Positions 51,958 through 60,412 of a stretch of DNA of 64,000 nucleotides are shown in pieces. Numbering within the stretch: position 1 is the first letter of the stretch; every line of letters starts with the position of its first letter. The DNA lies in NCBI RefSeq assembly GCF_042646165.1, contig NZ_JBHRTC010000016.1. One strand, 5' to 3'. The notes beneath the pieces were generated by a model. That model had not been told where the DNA came from. It was given only the letters and a program-made list of their open reading frames with translations, and did not search any database. Source of the DNA: Microbaculum marinum (lineage in GTDB: Bacteria; Pseudomonadota; Alphaproteobacteria; Rhizobiales; Tepidamorphaceae). Made by a program: the position numbers and the translations under genes.

Positions 51958-52788
51958 TTGAACGAAACCGTTTTGAGCCGCGATCCGGCGGTTCAGCCGC
52001 AGTCACCCAAGGGGGCGCCGCTGCTGGGATGCCGCGATCTGGGCGTGCTGCGGGACGGCCGATGGCTGATCCGCGGCGTAGACCTCGACGTGCGGCGCGG
52101 TGAGATCGTCTCGATCGTCGGCCCGAACGGCGGCGGCAAGACCACCCTCATCAAGTCGCTGCTCGGGATCATGCGCCCGTCGGCGGGCCAGGTGACCCGC
52201 GCTGCCGGCATCCGCACGGGCTACGTGCCGCAGCGCCTGGCCGTCGACCGTACCATGCCGCTGTCCGTCGACCGGCTGATGACGCTGGTGCGCCGGGCGA
52301 GCCGGGCGGAGATCGTCGCGGCGCTTGCGCAGACCGGCAGCGACCACCTGGTCGACCGGGCCGTGCAGGAACTGTCGGGCGGCGAGTTCCAGCGGGTGCT
52401 GATCGCCCGGGCGCTGCTCAACCGGCCGGACGTCCTGGTGCTGGACGAACCGGTGCAGAGCGTCGACTTCACCGGCCAGGTCGAGCTCTACCGGCTGATC
52501 GCCTCGCTCAGGGATCGCTACGACTGCGGCGTCCTGCTGGTCAGCCACGACCTGCATGTCGTGATGCGGGAGACCGACCGGGTGCTGTGCCTGGCAGGGC
52601 ACGTCTGCTGTACCGGAGCGCCGGGCGATGTGTCGCGCAGCCCCGAGTATACCCGGCTGTTCGGCCCGACGGCGGCGGAGACCCTGGCGATCTACCAGCA
52701 TGCGCACGATCACGCGCATGGACCCGCCGGCGAGATCGTCACCGGCGACGCCCACAACCATTTCCATCATCACGGGCACGAGGACTGA
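51958..52788 (+). CDS. znuC: Zinc ABC transporter ATP-binding protein ZnuC
   Basis: A 276-residue ATPase. Walker A GPNGGGKTT near residue 58, signature LSGGEFQRVLIARAL near residue 138, Walker B VLVLDEPVQSVD near residue 160. The last 30 residues form a His-rich tail (HAHDHAHG and HNHFHHHGHED), which may bind zinc. The start is TTG 51958, with GGGAG nine bases upstream. znuB follows after three bases. Confidence 0.93.
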   Translation: MNETVLSRDPAVQPQSPKGAPLLGCRDLGVLRDGRWLIRGVDLDVRRGEIVSIVGPNGGGKTTLIKSLLGIMRPSAGQVTRAAGIRTGYVPQRLAVDRTMPLSVDRLMTLVRRASRAEIVAALAQTGSDHLVDRAVQELSGGEFQRVLIARALLNRPDVLVLDEPVQSVDFTGQVELYRLIASLRDRYDCGVLLVSHDLHVVMRETDRVLCLAGHVCCTGAPGDVSRSPEYTRLFGPTAAETLAIYQHAHDHAHGPAGEIVTGDAHNHFHHHGHED

Positions 52789-52791
52789 GCG

Positions 52792-53616
52792 ATGCTCGAC
52801 GATTTCCTGGTCCGGGCGATGGTCGCCGGCATCGGCGTGGCGCTGGTCGCCTGTCCGCTCGGCTGCTTCATCGTCTGGCGGCGGATGGCCTATTTCGGCG
52901 ACACCACGGCGCACGCCGCGCTGCTCGGTGTGGCGCTCGGCATCCTGACCGGCGTCGGGCCAACGGCCGGCGTCTTCGTCATCACCGTCGTCGTGGCGCT
53001 GCTGCTGGTGCTGTTCCTCAGGATCGCCCGCGTGGCCGGCGACACCGTACTCGGCATCCTGTCGCACGCGGCCCTGTCGATCGGACTGGTGGTGCTGGCC
53101 TTCATGACCTGGGTGCGGGTCGACCTCGTCGGCTACCTGTTCGGCGACGTGCTGGCGGTCGGCCGGAGTGACGTCTACACGGTGATCGGCGGGGCGGCGG
53201 TCGTGCTGGCGGTGCTGGCCGCGATCTGGCGGCCGCTTGTCGCGGCCACCGTCGACCGCGACCTTGCCAAGGCGGAAGGCGTCAACGTGGCGGTGATGGA
53301 GGTGGTCTATGTGCTGCTGATCGCCGTCGTCGTGGCGATTTCGATGAAGATCGTCGGCATTCTCCTGATCACCTCGCTGCTGATCATTCCGGCCGCCGCG
53401 GCGCGCGGCTTTTCGCGCACACCGGAACGCATGGCGGTGCTGGCGGCCGTGATCGGCGTCATGGCTGTCGCCGGCGGCCTCGGGGCGTCGCTGCGCTGGG
53501 ACACACCCGCTGGTCCCTCCATCGTGGTCGCGGCCTTCGCCCTGTTCCTGGTCTCTGCGGCCGTCGCCACCGCCCTGGCCGGGGCGCGGCACGGCAACGC
53601 CCTGCGGGGGCGTTGA
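52792..53616 (+). CDS. znuB: Zinc ABC transporter permease ZnuB
   Basis: A 274-residue inner-membrane permease of the ABC-3 family with about eight hydrophobic segments. It starts MLDDFLVRAMVAGIGVALVACPLGCFIVWRRMAYFGDTTAHA, whose last part is the family hallmark, and has GLLLITSLLIIPAAAAR-type ILLITSLLIIPAAAARGF near residue 200. Co-transcribed with znuC. Confidence 0.94.
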   Translation: MLDDFLVRAMVAGIGVALVACPLGCFIVWRRMAYFGDTTAHAALLGVALGILTGVGPTAGVFVITVVVALLLVLFLRIARVAGDTVLGILSHAALSIGLVVLAFMTWVRVDLVGYLFGDVLAVGRSDVYTVIGGAAVVLAVLAAIWRPLVAATVDRDLAKAEGVNVAVMEVVYVLLIAVVVAISMKIVGILLITSLLIIPAAAARGFSRTPERMAVLAAVIGVMAVAGGLGASLRWDTPAGPSIVVAAFALFLVSAAVATALAGARHGNALRGR

Positions 53617-53643
53617 GTCCCTGGGAGAGGATCGCTGGGACTC
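53615..53643 (+). terminator. Hairpin after znuB
   Basis: Seven-base arms GAGTCCC and GGGACTC with a 15-base loop start at the znuB stop codon. There is no T run, so it may only stabilise the 3' end or aid Rho. Confidence 0.35.
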
Positions 53644-53669
53644 GACCGCCCGAGCGTGCGAAATGCCAT

Positions 53670-53705
53670 TTGACAAGAGTATGTGTAAAACGATATTTTA
53701 CACAT
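53670..53705 (+). promoter_or_regulatory. higBA promoter with overlapping palindromic operator
   Basis: A consensus -35 TTGACA (53670-53675) is followed 17-18 bases later by an ATATTT/TATTTT -10. A perfect palindrome with 10-base arms (ATGTGTAAAA and its complement, 53681-53690 and 53696-53705) and a five-base spacer covers the -10 and the first base pair of the higB ATG. HigA, encoded in the operon, is the expected repressor, alone or with HigB. Confidence 0.8.
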
Positions 53706-53985
53706 GATAAAGAGCATTCGGAACAAGGCGTTAAAGAGACGGTGGATGAAGTCGGATACCTCCGGCATCAATCCGGCGTGGGTAAGAAGGGTAGTGTTCC
53801 TTCTTGATGCGGTCGACGCTGCCAAAAGTCCCGAACAACTTGCTCTTACGGGCGCCGGCTTTCACGCCCTCAAAGGCCGCATGGAAGGCCGGTACGCCAT
53901 GACGGTCACGCGGAACTGGCGCCTGACGTTTGGATGGGACGGCGAGAATGCCGTCGATGTGGATCTGGAGGATTATCATGGTTGA
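53704..53985 (+). CDS. higB: HigB/RelE-type toxin, type II toxin-antitoxin
   Basis: A 93-residue ribosome-dependent mRNA interferase of the HigB family (plasmid maintenance killer type). MIKSIRNKALKRRW opens it, with HALKGRMEGRYAMTVTRNWRLTFGWD near residue 55 and VDLEDYHG at the end, the typical HigB finish. No ribosome-binding site precedes the ATG, and the predicted transcription start falls near it, so translation may be leaderless. It is the first gene of the pair, as usual for higBA, and overlaps higA by 8 bases. Confidence 0.92.
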   Translation: MIKSIRNKALKRRWMKSDTSGINPAWVRRVVFLLDAVDAAKSPEQLALTGAGFHALKGRMEGRYAMTVTRNWRLTFGWDGENAVDVDLEDYHG

Positions 53986-54283
53986 TCGCGATCCGAGCCG
54001 GCGCCCGACGCATCCTGGCGCGATGTTGCGGGAGTTCGTGCTTCCCGCCGCCGGTATTTCCGTCAAGCAGGCCGCACAGATGATGGGCGTTTCCCGGCAG
54101 AACCTTCATCGTATTCTGGCCGAAAAGGGCCCTGTGACGTCGGAGATGGCTCTCCGGATCGGGAAGTTCGCCGGCAACGGCCCGGAGTTGTGGCTCGCGA
54201 TGCAGCAGGCCGTCGATCTGTGGGATGCACGGCAGGCGATCGGCACAGACATCGAAGCGATACCGACCGTGGGGGCGGCCTGA
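53978..54283 (+). CDS. higA: HigA family antitoxin (XRE-type)
   Basis: A 101-residue helix-turn-helix antitoxin. RPTHPGAMLREFVLPAAGIS near residue 6 and ISVKQAAQMMGVSRQNLHRIL near residue 25 form the HigA signature and DNA-binding helix; SEMALRIGKFAGNGPELWLAMQQAVDLW follows. It neutralises HigB and represses the operon. The ATG at 53978 has a GGAGG site within higB; the frame upstream is not needed. Confidence 0.92.
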   Translation: MVDRDPSRRPTHPGAMLREFVLPAAGISVKQAAQMMGVSRQNLHRILAEKGPVTSEMALRIGKFAGNGPELWLAMQQAVDLWDARQAIGTDIEAIPTVGAA

Positions 54284-54465
54284 GGGTTTCGAAGAACTGA
54301 CTTCGACCTGCGAGGTCCGCAAGCGGCGCCTTCTTTTTCGTCAAAGTCATAAGCCTTTCGTATTCGTCGTTGGACGAGCCGGTGAACATGTCGCTTGATC
54401 GCACCGGCAGTTGACCGTAGCGGCTCGCAGGGGCATCCATCGGATCTCGACTGACGGGAGTCCGA

Positions 54466-55527
54466 ATGGTCCTTCCCATATCCCCGATCACAGCAGCATG
54501 GCTGTTTTCCGCCGCCGTCTGGTGTGGATTTTCGCTGCCGGTGGCCGCCGAGACGCTGCGCATCCAGACCCTGGACGAGCCCGGCTCGATCGCGGTTACG
54601 GGGCTGGAGAGGCTTGCAGAGGACCTGAGGTCGGCATCGGGCGGCGAGATCGACATGGTCGTGCTGCCGGCGCGCAGCGCGGTGGGACCTACGGCGACGC
54701 TCGATGCCATGTCCTCGGGCGCCATCGACGGGCACTACTCGTCGCCGGCCTATTTCGCCGGCAGGGACGAGGCCTTCACGCTGCTCGGCGACACGCTGGC
54801 GCTCTATCCGGATCCGGAGGCGCGCGACCGCTGGCTGGCTGAGGGCGGCGGACTGGAACTGGCGCGCAAGCTGTACGACCGTCACGGCGCCCGTCTCGTC
54901 GGCTTCGTCCACTGGCCCGAGGAGTGGCTGGTCTCGCGCCGGCCCGCCAGCATCGTCGCCGACCTGTCGGACCTGAAGGTACGCGCTCCGGACGGCCCGG
55001 TCAGCGACTTGCTGACGAAAGTCTTCGCGCGGCCGGTCGTGCTGGGCGGTCGCGACACGCTGGCGGCGCTGGACCGGGGGACCGTCGATGCGGCCGACTG
55101 GGCGTCGCTGGCCGGCAATATTGACGACGGCGTCCACGCGCATGCGCCCTACGCGGTGCATGCGCGTCATTCGATGCCGACAACAGAGCTCTCGCTGTCG
55201 AATGCGGCCTGGGAACGACTGTCGCCCTCGGCGCGGCGTCTGCTGGAGAACCGCATCGCGCAGTTCAGCCGCACGCAGCGCGCCGCGTTCGATGCCGAGG
55301 AAGCCGCTGCCCGCCTGCGCGCCCGACAGCAGGGCGTGACGCTGCTGGAAATGTCGCCGCAGTCGCAGCAGGAGCTGCGGCGCAAGTCGATGGAGGTTTT
55401 CGAGCAGCGTGGCGCCGGTTCGGCCGCAGCGGCAGAGATCGCCGCCTCCCACCGCACTTACCTGGAGCGCCTCCGGCTGCTCGAGCCGGCAAGGCCGGCG
55501 CGCGAGGCGGCGGGCGGTTCGGGATAA
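54466..55527 (+). CDS. TRAP transporter substrate-binding protein (DctP family)
   Basis: A 353-residue periplasmic binding protein of the DctP family. Signal peptide residues 1-28, cleaved after AAA/VAA-type PVAA, then a binding core with LRIQTLDEPGSIAVTGLERLAEDL and the GGRDTLAALDRGTVDAADWAS segment that marks the family near residue 195. It is a putative C4-dicarboxylate or other organic acid binder. No DctQ/DctM gene follows before the gap; the permease downstream is of TAXI type on the other strand. Cognate membrane subunits may lie elsewhere. Confidence 0.85.
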   Translation: MVLPISPITAAWLFSAAVWCGFSLPVAAETLRIQTLDEPGSIAVTGLERLAEDLRSASGGEIDMVVLPARSAVGPTATLDAMSSGAIDGHYSSPAYFAGRDEAFTLLGDTLALYPDPEARDRWLAEGGGLELARKLYDRHGARLVGFVHWPEEWLVSRRPASIVADLSDLKVRAPDGPVSDLLTKVFARPVVLGGRDTLAALDRGTVDAADWASLAGNIDDGVHAHAPYAVHARHSMPTTELSLSNAAWERLSPSARRLLENRIAQFSRTQRAAFDAEEAAARLRARQQGVTLLEMSPQSQQELRRKSMEVFEQRGAGSAAAAEIAASHRTYLERLRLLEPARPAREAAGGSG

Positions 55528-55544
55528 GGGACCTCAGCCCTGCG

Positions 55545-55576
55545 NNNNNNNNNNNNNNNNNNNNNNNNNNNNNNNN
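55545..55576. other. Assembly gap (32 N)
   Basis: A run of N 17 bases after the DctP stop. It hides the C-terminus of the TRAP permease on the other strand and may also hide a terminator or more sequence. Confidence 0.98.
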
Positions 55577-57436
55577 CGTCGCGATGTCCTGCGCGGGAAA
55601 CAGGAGTTGGGCCACGATCACCGCGCCCAGCAAGCCGGCGCCGAGCAGATCGGTGGTCACGCCGGGCTTGATCAGCGTGATAGCGGCTGCGACGAGCAGG
55701 ATCCGCTGCCACCATGTCGCGGTCGACAGCAGATAGCCGGTGAGGCCGCCCGCCAGGCAGATGACGCCGGTCGTCGCGGACACCACGGTGAGGCCGACCC
55801 TCGACCAGTCGCCGATCAGCAGCAGAGAGGGACCGAACACGAACATGAAGGGGATGATGTAGCCGGTTGCGCCGAGCTTGATCGCCGAAAGGCCCGATTC
55901 CCACAGGCCGGCCCGCGAGATGCCGTTCGCCGCGTAGACGGCCATCGCCACGGGCGGCGTGATCGCCGAGAGAATGGCGAAATAGAAGACGAACATGTGG
56001 GCGGCCTCGACCAGGATGCCGAGCTTGACCAGCGCCGGCACGAGGAGCGCTACCTGGACGATGTAGGCCGGCGTGGTGGGCATGCCCATGCCGAGGATGA
56101 TCCCGGCGACCATGGTCAGGATCAGCGCCAGCACCAGGCTGTTCTGCGAGGCGGCGGTGACCAGGCTGGTGAAATCGATGCCGAGGCCGGTCAGCGTGAT
56201 GACGCCGATGACGATGCCGGCGCAGGCGCAGGCCAGCGCCACCGGCACGGTGTTGCGGGCGCCCGCAACCAGCGCGTCGACGATATTGTCGAGCCGGACA
56301 TAGCCGCGGGTGGTCTTGCGCAGGAGCGCGGTCGGGATCACCGAGGCGATGCCACACAGGGCCGCCATCGGGGCGCTGTAGCCGGCAAGAAGCACGCCGA
56401 CGATCACCACCAGCGGCAGGAACAGGTGGCCGCGTTCGGCCAGTACGGTGCCGAGATGAGGCAGGTCCGAGCGGGGCAGACCGCGCATGCCGGTGCGCTT
56501 GGCCTCGAAATGGACGGCGAAGAACAGCGCGACGTAGTAGAGCAGCGCCGGCAGCAGCGCGAAGGCGGCGACGCTGAGGTAGCTGATGCCGAGGAACTCG
56601 GCCATGACGAAGGCCGCCGCGCCCATGATCGGCGGCATGATCTGGCCGCCTGTCGAGGCGACTGCCTCCACCGCGCCGGCGAAGGCCGGGCGGTAGCCGA
56701 TCCGCTTCATCAGCGGGATCGTGAAGGTACCGGTCGTCATCACGTTGGCGACGGCGCTGCCCGACACCGAGCCGAACAGGCCGGACGTGATGCAGGCGAC
56801 CTTGGCGGGGCCGCCGGCGGCGTGGCCGGTGAGGCTCATGGCGAAGTCCATGAACAGCTGGCCGGTGCCGGTGCGTTCGACCAGGGATCCGAACAGGATG
56901 AACAGCACGACGTAGGTCGCCGAGACGCTGAGCGGAATGCCGAAGATGCCCTCGGTGGTGAGATAGAGCTGATCGATCAGCGTCTCGAGGCTCGTGTCGG
57001 TGCCGAGCAGGGCGTAGGCGAGGAAGGCCGCAGCGGTCAGCGGCAGTGCGAAGCCGACCGCCCGGCGCGTCGCTTCCAGCAGCAGCACGATCATGCCGAT
57101 GCCGAACACGAAGTCGCGCGTGTAGAGCGGGTCGATATAGTAGATGCGGTTGATGATGTACTGGTTGAAGACGATCGGGTATGCGCACACCGCGATGCCG
57201 CCGGCGAGCAGGGCGAGGTCGTACCAGCCCGGCTTCTCGATCTCGCGCCTGCGGGTTCCCGGCAGGATCAGGAAGGCCAGCGTCATCGCGAAGCCGAGAT
57301 GGGTCGAGCGGAAGATGTAGGCGTCCGGCGGCCCGAAGAAGGCGACGTAGAGGTGGAAGCACGACATCGCCAGGCCGACGACGACGATGGCGCGCTGCGT
57401 CCAGGTCAGTCCGGTGAAGAACCGGCTAACGTCCAT
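55577..57436 (-). CDS. TRAP transporter fused permease subunit, TAXI-associated (3' end in gap)
   Basis: At least 620 residues of a fused small-plus-large TRAP permease: an N-terminal 4-helix DctQ-like part (residues 10-115) and a 12-helix DctM-like part with GLFGSVSGSAVANVMTTGTFTIPLMKRIGY and GMGMPTTPAYIV. DUF3394-like sequence would follow but the C-terminus runs into the N run at 55545-55576, so the protein is incomplete here. It partners the TAXI binding protein encoded 67 bases upstream. It imports an unknown substrate using a sodium or proton gradient. Confidence 0.9.
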
Positions 57437-57503
57437 AGGGGATGCCCCGCGTCCGCGTGTGGAGATCCGGCCCGCCGCGGGAGCCGCGGCGGGCCGGCGG
57501 GCC

Positions 57504-58457
57504 TCAGAGGGCGCCCTGTTCCTTGAAGTACTTCTCGGCGCCGGGGTGCAGCGGGACGCCGACGTCGGCTGCCATGTCGCTGGCGGTGAGGCCGCTCATC
57601 GCCTTGGCGATCGAGGACAGGTCGCCGATGTTCTCGGCGAGGTTCTTGGTGACGTTGTAGACGACGTCCTCGTCGAGCGAGCAGCGCGCGATGATGTGCG
57701 TCGCGTAGACGATGGTCGGCACGTCCTCGTCGACGCCGGGATAGCTGCCGGCCTTGATCGTGCCGCGCTTGTAGCCGGCGTTCAGCGCCTGCATCTTGGC
57801 CAGGCCGTCGTCGGGGATCGGCACCATCTTGATGTCGCGGGCGCTGGCGAGGTCCATGATCGCGCCGGCCGGCACGGTCGTCCCGAGCGTGAAGACCTGA
57901 GCGTTGCCGTCCTTCATCAGCGACACCGCATCGGTGTAGGAGCCGAAATTGACCTTCGACAGGTCGTCGTAGGTCATGCCGTAGGCCTCCAGCATGTGGG
58001 CGCTGATGGCTTCCGCCGTGTTGCCCCTGGGCTGGATCGAGGCGGCCTTGCCCTTGACGTCGGCGGGCGTCTCGATCCCCGCATCGGCGAGCGCCACCAC
58101 CTGGAAGTACTGCGGATAGAGCGTTGCAACGTTGCAGGTGTCCTTGGCGGGCCCGTCGAACGGCGGCTTGCCGTTGATGGCGTCGACCGTCGAGACGGAG
58201 TTGGCGAAGCCCATGTCGGCCTTGCCGCCCTCGATGCCCTTGACGTTTGCGATGCCGGCGCCGGGCAGCACCTGGACGCTGACGCCGTCGACATTGGATT
58301 CGACGATGTTCTGGATGGCGCCGCCGAGCGGGTACCACGAGCCACCCTGCGGGCCGGTCATCAGCTTGATCTGCTGGGCGGATGCGGTCTGCGCGAACAG
58401 CGCGGCTGTGCCGGCGACGAGAATTCCGGCGACCAGGTGACGTCTTCCGTTTTCCAT
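57504..58457 (-). CDS. TAXI family TRAP transporter solute-binding subunit
   Basis: A 317-residue periplasmic binding protein. Signal peptide residues 1-27 (cleavage after ASA), then IKLMTGPQGGSWYPLGGAI, the TAXI hallmark, and the TYDDLSKVNFGSYTDAVSLMKDG segment that follows in the family. It feeds the fused permease downstream. The ligand, often glutamate-like or unknown in the family, cannot be read. Its upstream region holds 159 bases before the transpeptidase-like gene. Confidence 0.93.
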   Translation of the reverse strand: MENGRRHLVAGILVAGTAALFAQTASAQQIKLMTGPQGGSWYPLGGAIQNIVESNVDGVSVQVLPGAGIANVKGIEGGKADMGFANSVSTVDAINGKPPFDGPAKDTCNVATLYPQYFQVVALADAGIETPADVKGKAASIQPRGNTAEAISAHMLEAYGMTYDDLSKVNFGSYTDAVSLMKDGNAQVFTLGTTVPAGAIMDLASARDIKMVPIPDDGLAKMQALNAGYKRGTIKAGSYPGVDEDVPTIVYATHIIARCSLDEDVVYNVTKNLAENIGDLSSIAKAMSGLTASDMAADVGVPLHPGAEKYFKEQGAL

Positions 58458-58616
58458 CTGCTACCTCCCGATGACGGCTGCTGCCGTGTCTTGTTGAGGG
58501 GAGGAGTGTGCAGACCCGATGCCCGAAAAACAACGCCTAATGCATACATTGTCCGGTAAAAAATTGCAGTGCGCCGGCAAAGCCGCCGTATTTCGCGCCG
58601 ACCGCCGGGATTGTGC

Positions 58617-60296
58617 TCAGGACTTTTCCTTGCCCTCGAGCGCCTTGGTCAGCCGCAGGTCCTCCTGGTAGGGGTCCCTGGAAAAGCGCACGTTGCCGTT
58701 CGAATCGATCCAGGCGGACTGGTAGACGATCATCAGCGGCAACGGATCGATATCCGGGATGATCAGGGTCTCGCGGCGCTCCAGGGTGCGCTCCAGATAC
58801 TCCTCCGTGCCGATCTTGCGACGCGACAGGATCTGCATCAGGTCGAGGCCGTCGACGACGGCGATGGCTCCCTTCGACAGGCGCACGTCGCAGATCTCGG
58901 CGGCCGCGTCGGCCGGCGCGTCAAACAGGTACGCGCCGTCGACGCCGTCGAGGCGGTAGACGAACCGGCCGTACGGGTTCTCGGCGCCGGGCATCAGGCG
59001 GAAGCGGAACTTGTCCTTCTCGCGCGACAGCGACGACTTCGGCAGCGACCCCCAGGGCAGGGCGTCGACCGGCATCGCCGCGTCCAGGTAGAGGAGCTGG
59101 AAGCCGCGCCGGGCGACGGTTGCGGGATCCTTCTGCAGGAGCGGGAACAGCACGGTCTGGAAATAGTCGTAGGGAACGTCCCAGCTCGGATTGATCACCA
59201 TCGTGCGCATGCGGCCGGCGACGATGGCGAGATTGTCGCGCGGACAGTTCGGCAGGATCCGCCACTCGCGCACCGCGCCGCCCTCGTCGAGAAGCCGCAG
59301 CAGGCCGTCGCCCTTGCTGGCGATCAGCACCCGCTCGGTGATTTCCTCGGGCATCCAGCGCAGCCGCTCCATCGACAGCATGATCTGCTCGATGCGCCGT
59401 TCGACCGGGACGTTGAGCGCCAGCAGCGTGCTCTTGTCGAGCTGGCCGGTGACCGGCACGTCGTGATGGAGCTGGAAGGCGCGCAGGCGGATCTCGAGTT
59501 CGGAGTCGAGGATGTCGGCGTCGTCGGACGGAGCCTCGTAGCCGTACTCGATGTCGAGCCTCAGCCGGACCGCCGGCAGCCGCTCGTCGCGCTGGCCGAC
59601 GGCGACGTCGACGCCGCCAGGCAGGTTGCCCCAGCCGCCCTGGTCGCGAATGTCGAGGTAGTTGGCCAGCGCCTTGCGAAGGCGCGAATACTCGATGTTG
59701 TACGGCTCCCACGCCGCCATGAAGGACTCGATGTCGTCGAACCGCGCCAGCGCCCGCAGGACATTCTCGCCGTCGATCTCCTTGCGCGGCATGTAGAGGT
59801 CCGGATAGACCTTGCGCGGCAGCACCCGGCCGACCTTGACGTCGGCGGAGTAGAGCAGGAAGTGGGCGGCAAACCAGATCTCGATCTCCGCCAGCCGTTC
59901 CGGCGAGGCGGTCTGCATTTCCGTTGCGAGATCGGCCAGGAACTCGATCGAGTACCGGCCCGGGTCGAGGCCGTCGTACTCGGCGTCGATCATCCGGGCG
60001 ACCAGCTGGTCGGCACGGCCGGTGCCGACGAACAGCAGCTCGGCGTCGTCCGCCGCGTAGTAGCGGATCAGGTCGAGCCGGCGGTTCTCGATCGGCAGCG
60101 CCTGGCGCTTCTCGTCGCTGAGGATCGCCCGGACGTTGTCGAGGACGGCGCCGGAGCCGGCGGTATCGGTTTGGGCGTGCGCCGGCCCGCCGGGCAGCGC
60201 CGCGGCCGCCAGCGCGACGACCAGCGCGATCGCGGCGAAGATCGCTAGGGCGGTGCCGGGACGACCGGCGGCCACGGGACAATTGCGTCGGATCAT
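58617..60296 (-). CDS. YcbB-type L,D-transpeptidase homologue lacking catalytic residues
   Basis: A 559-residue exported protein laid out like YcbB/LdtD: signal peptide ending near AHA, an N-terminal scaffold (about residues 45-230), a peptidoglycan-binding-like helix set near 285-310 (LRAFQLHHDVPVTGQLDKS), and a YkuD-type domain (about 360-500). YcbB-like enzymes crosslink peptidoglycan via Cys in SHGC. Here the pattern reads Ser474-Lys475-Gly476-Ala477, and the upstream catalytic His is Phe458 (AYLFDAP). Spacing of 19 residues is kept, so the alignment is reliable and the loss of both residues is real in this sequence. I expect a non-catalytic, peptidoglycan-interacting protein. ATG 60296 follows CAGGG; longer starts lack support. 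Confidence 0.82.
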   Translation of the reverse strand: MIRRNCPVAAGRPGTALAIFAAIALVVALAAAALPGGPAHAQTDTAGSGAVLDNVRAILSDEKRQALPIENRRLDLIRYYAADDAELLFVGTGRADQLVARMIDAEYDGLDPGRYSIEFLADLATEMQTASPERLAEIEIWFAAHFLLYSADVKVGRVLPRKVYPDLYMPRKEIDGENVLRALARFDDIESFMAAWEPYNIEYSRLRKALANYLDIRDQGGWGNLPGGVDVAVGQRDERLPAVRLRLDIEYGYEAPSDDADILDSELEIRLRAFQLHHDVPVTGQLDKSTLLALNVPVERRIEQIMLSMERLRWMPEEITERVLIASKGDGLLRLLDEGGAVREWRILPNCPRDNLAIVAGRMRTMVINPSWDVPYDYFQTVLFPLLQKDPATVARRGFQLLYLDAAMPVDALPWGSLPKSSLSREKDKFRFRLMPGAENPYGRFVYRLDGVDGAYLFDAPADAAAEICDVRLSKGAIAVVDGLDLMQILSRRKIGTEEYLERTLERRETLIIPDIDPLPLMIVYQSAWIDSNGNVRFSRDPYQEDLRLTKALEGKEKS

Positions 60297-60412
60297 GTTG
60301 GCGCCCTGATGCTCTGTGGTCGCAAGGACGGCCAGCCTAACAGGATTCCGGCATGTCGCCACACGGGGCGCCGGCAAGCATCGCCGCGACCGCCGGCGGA
60401 AGGGGGGACACG

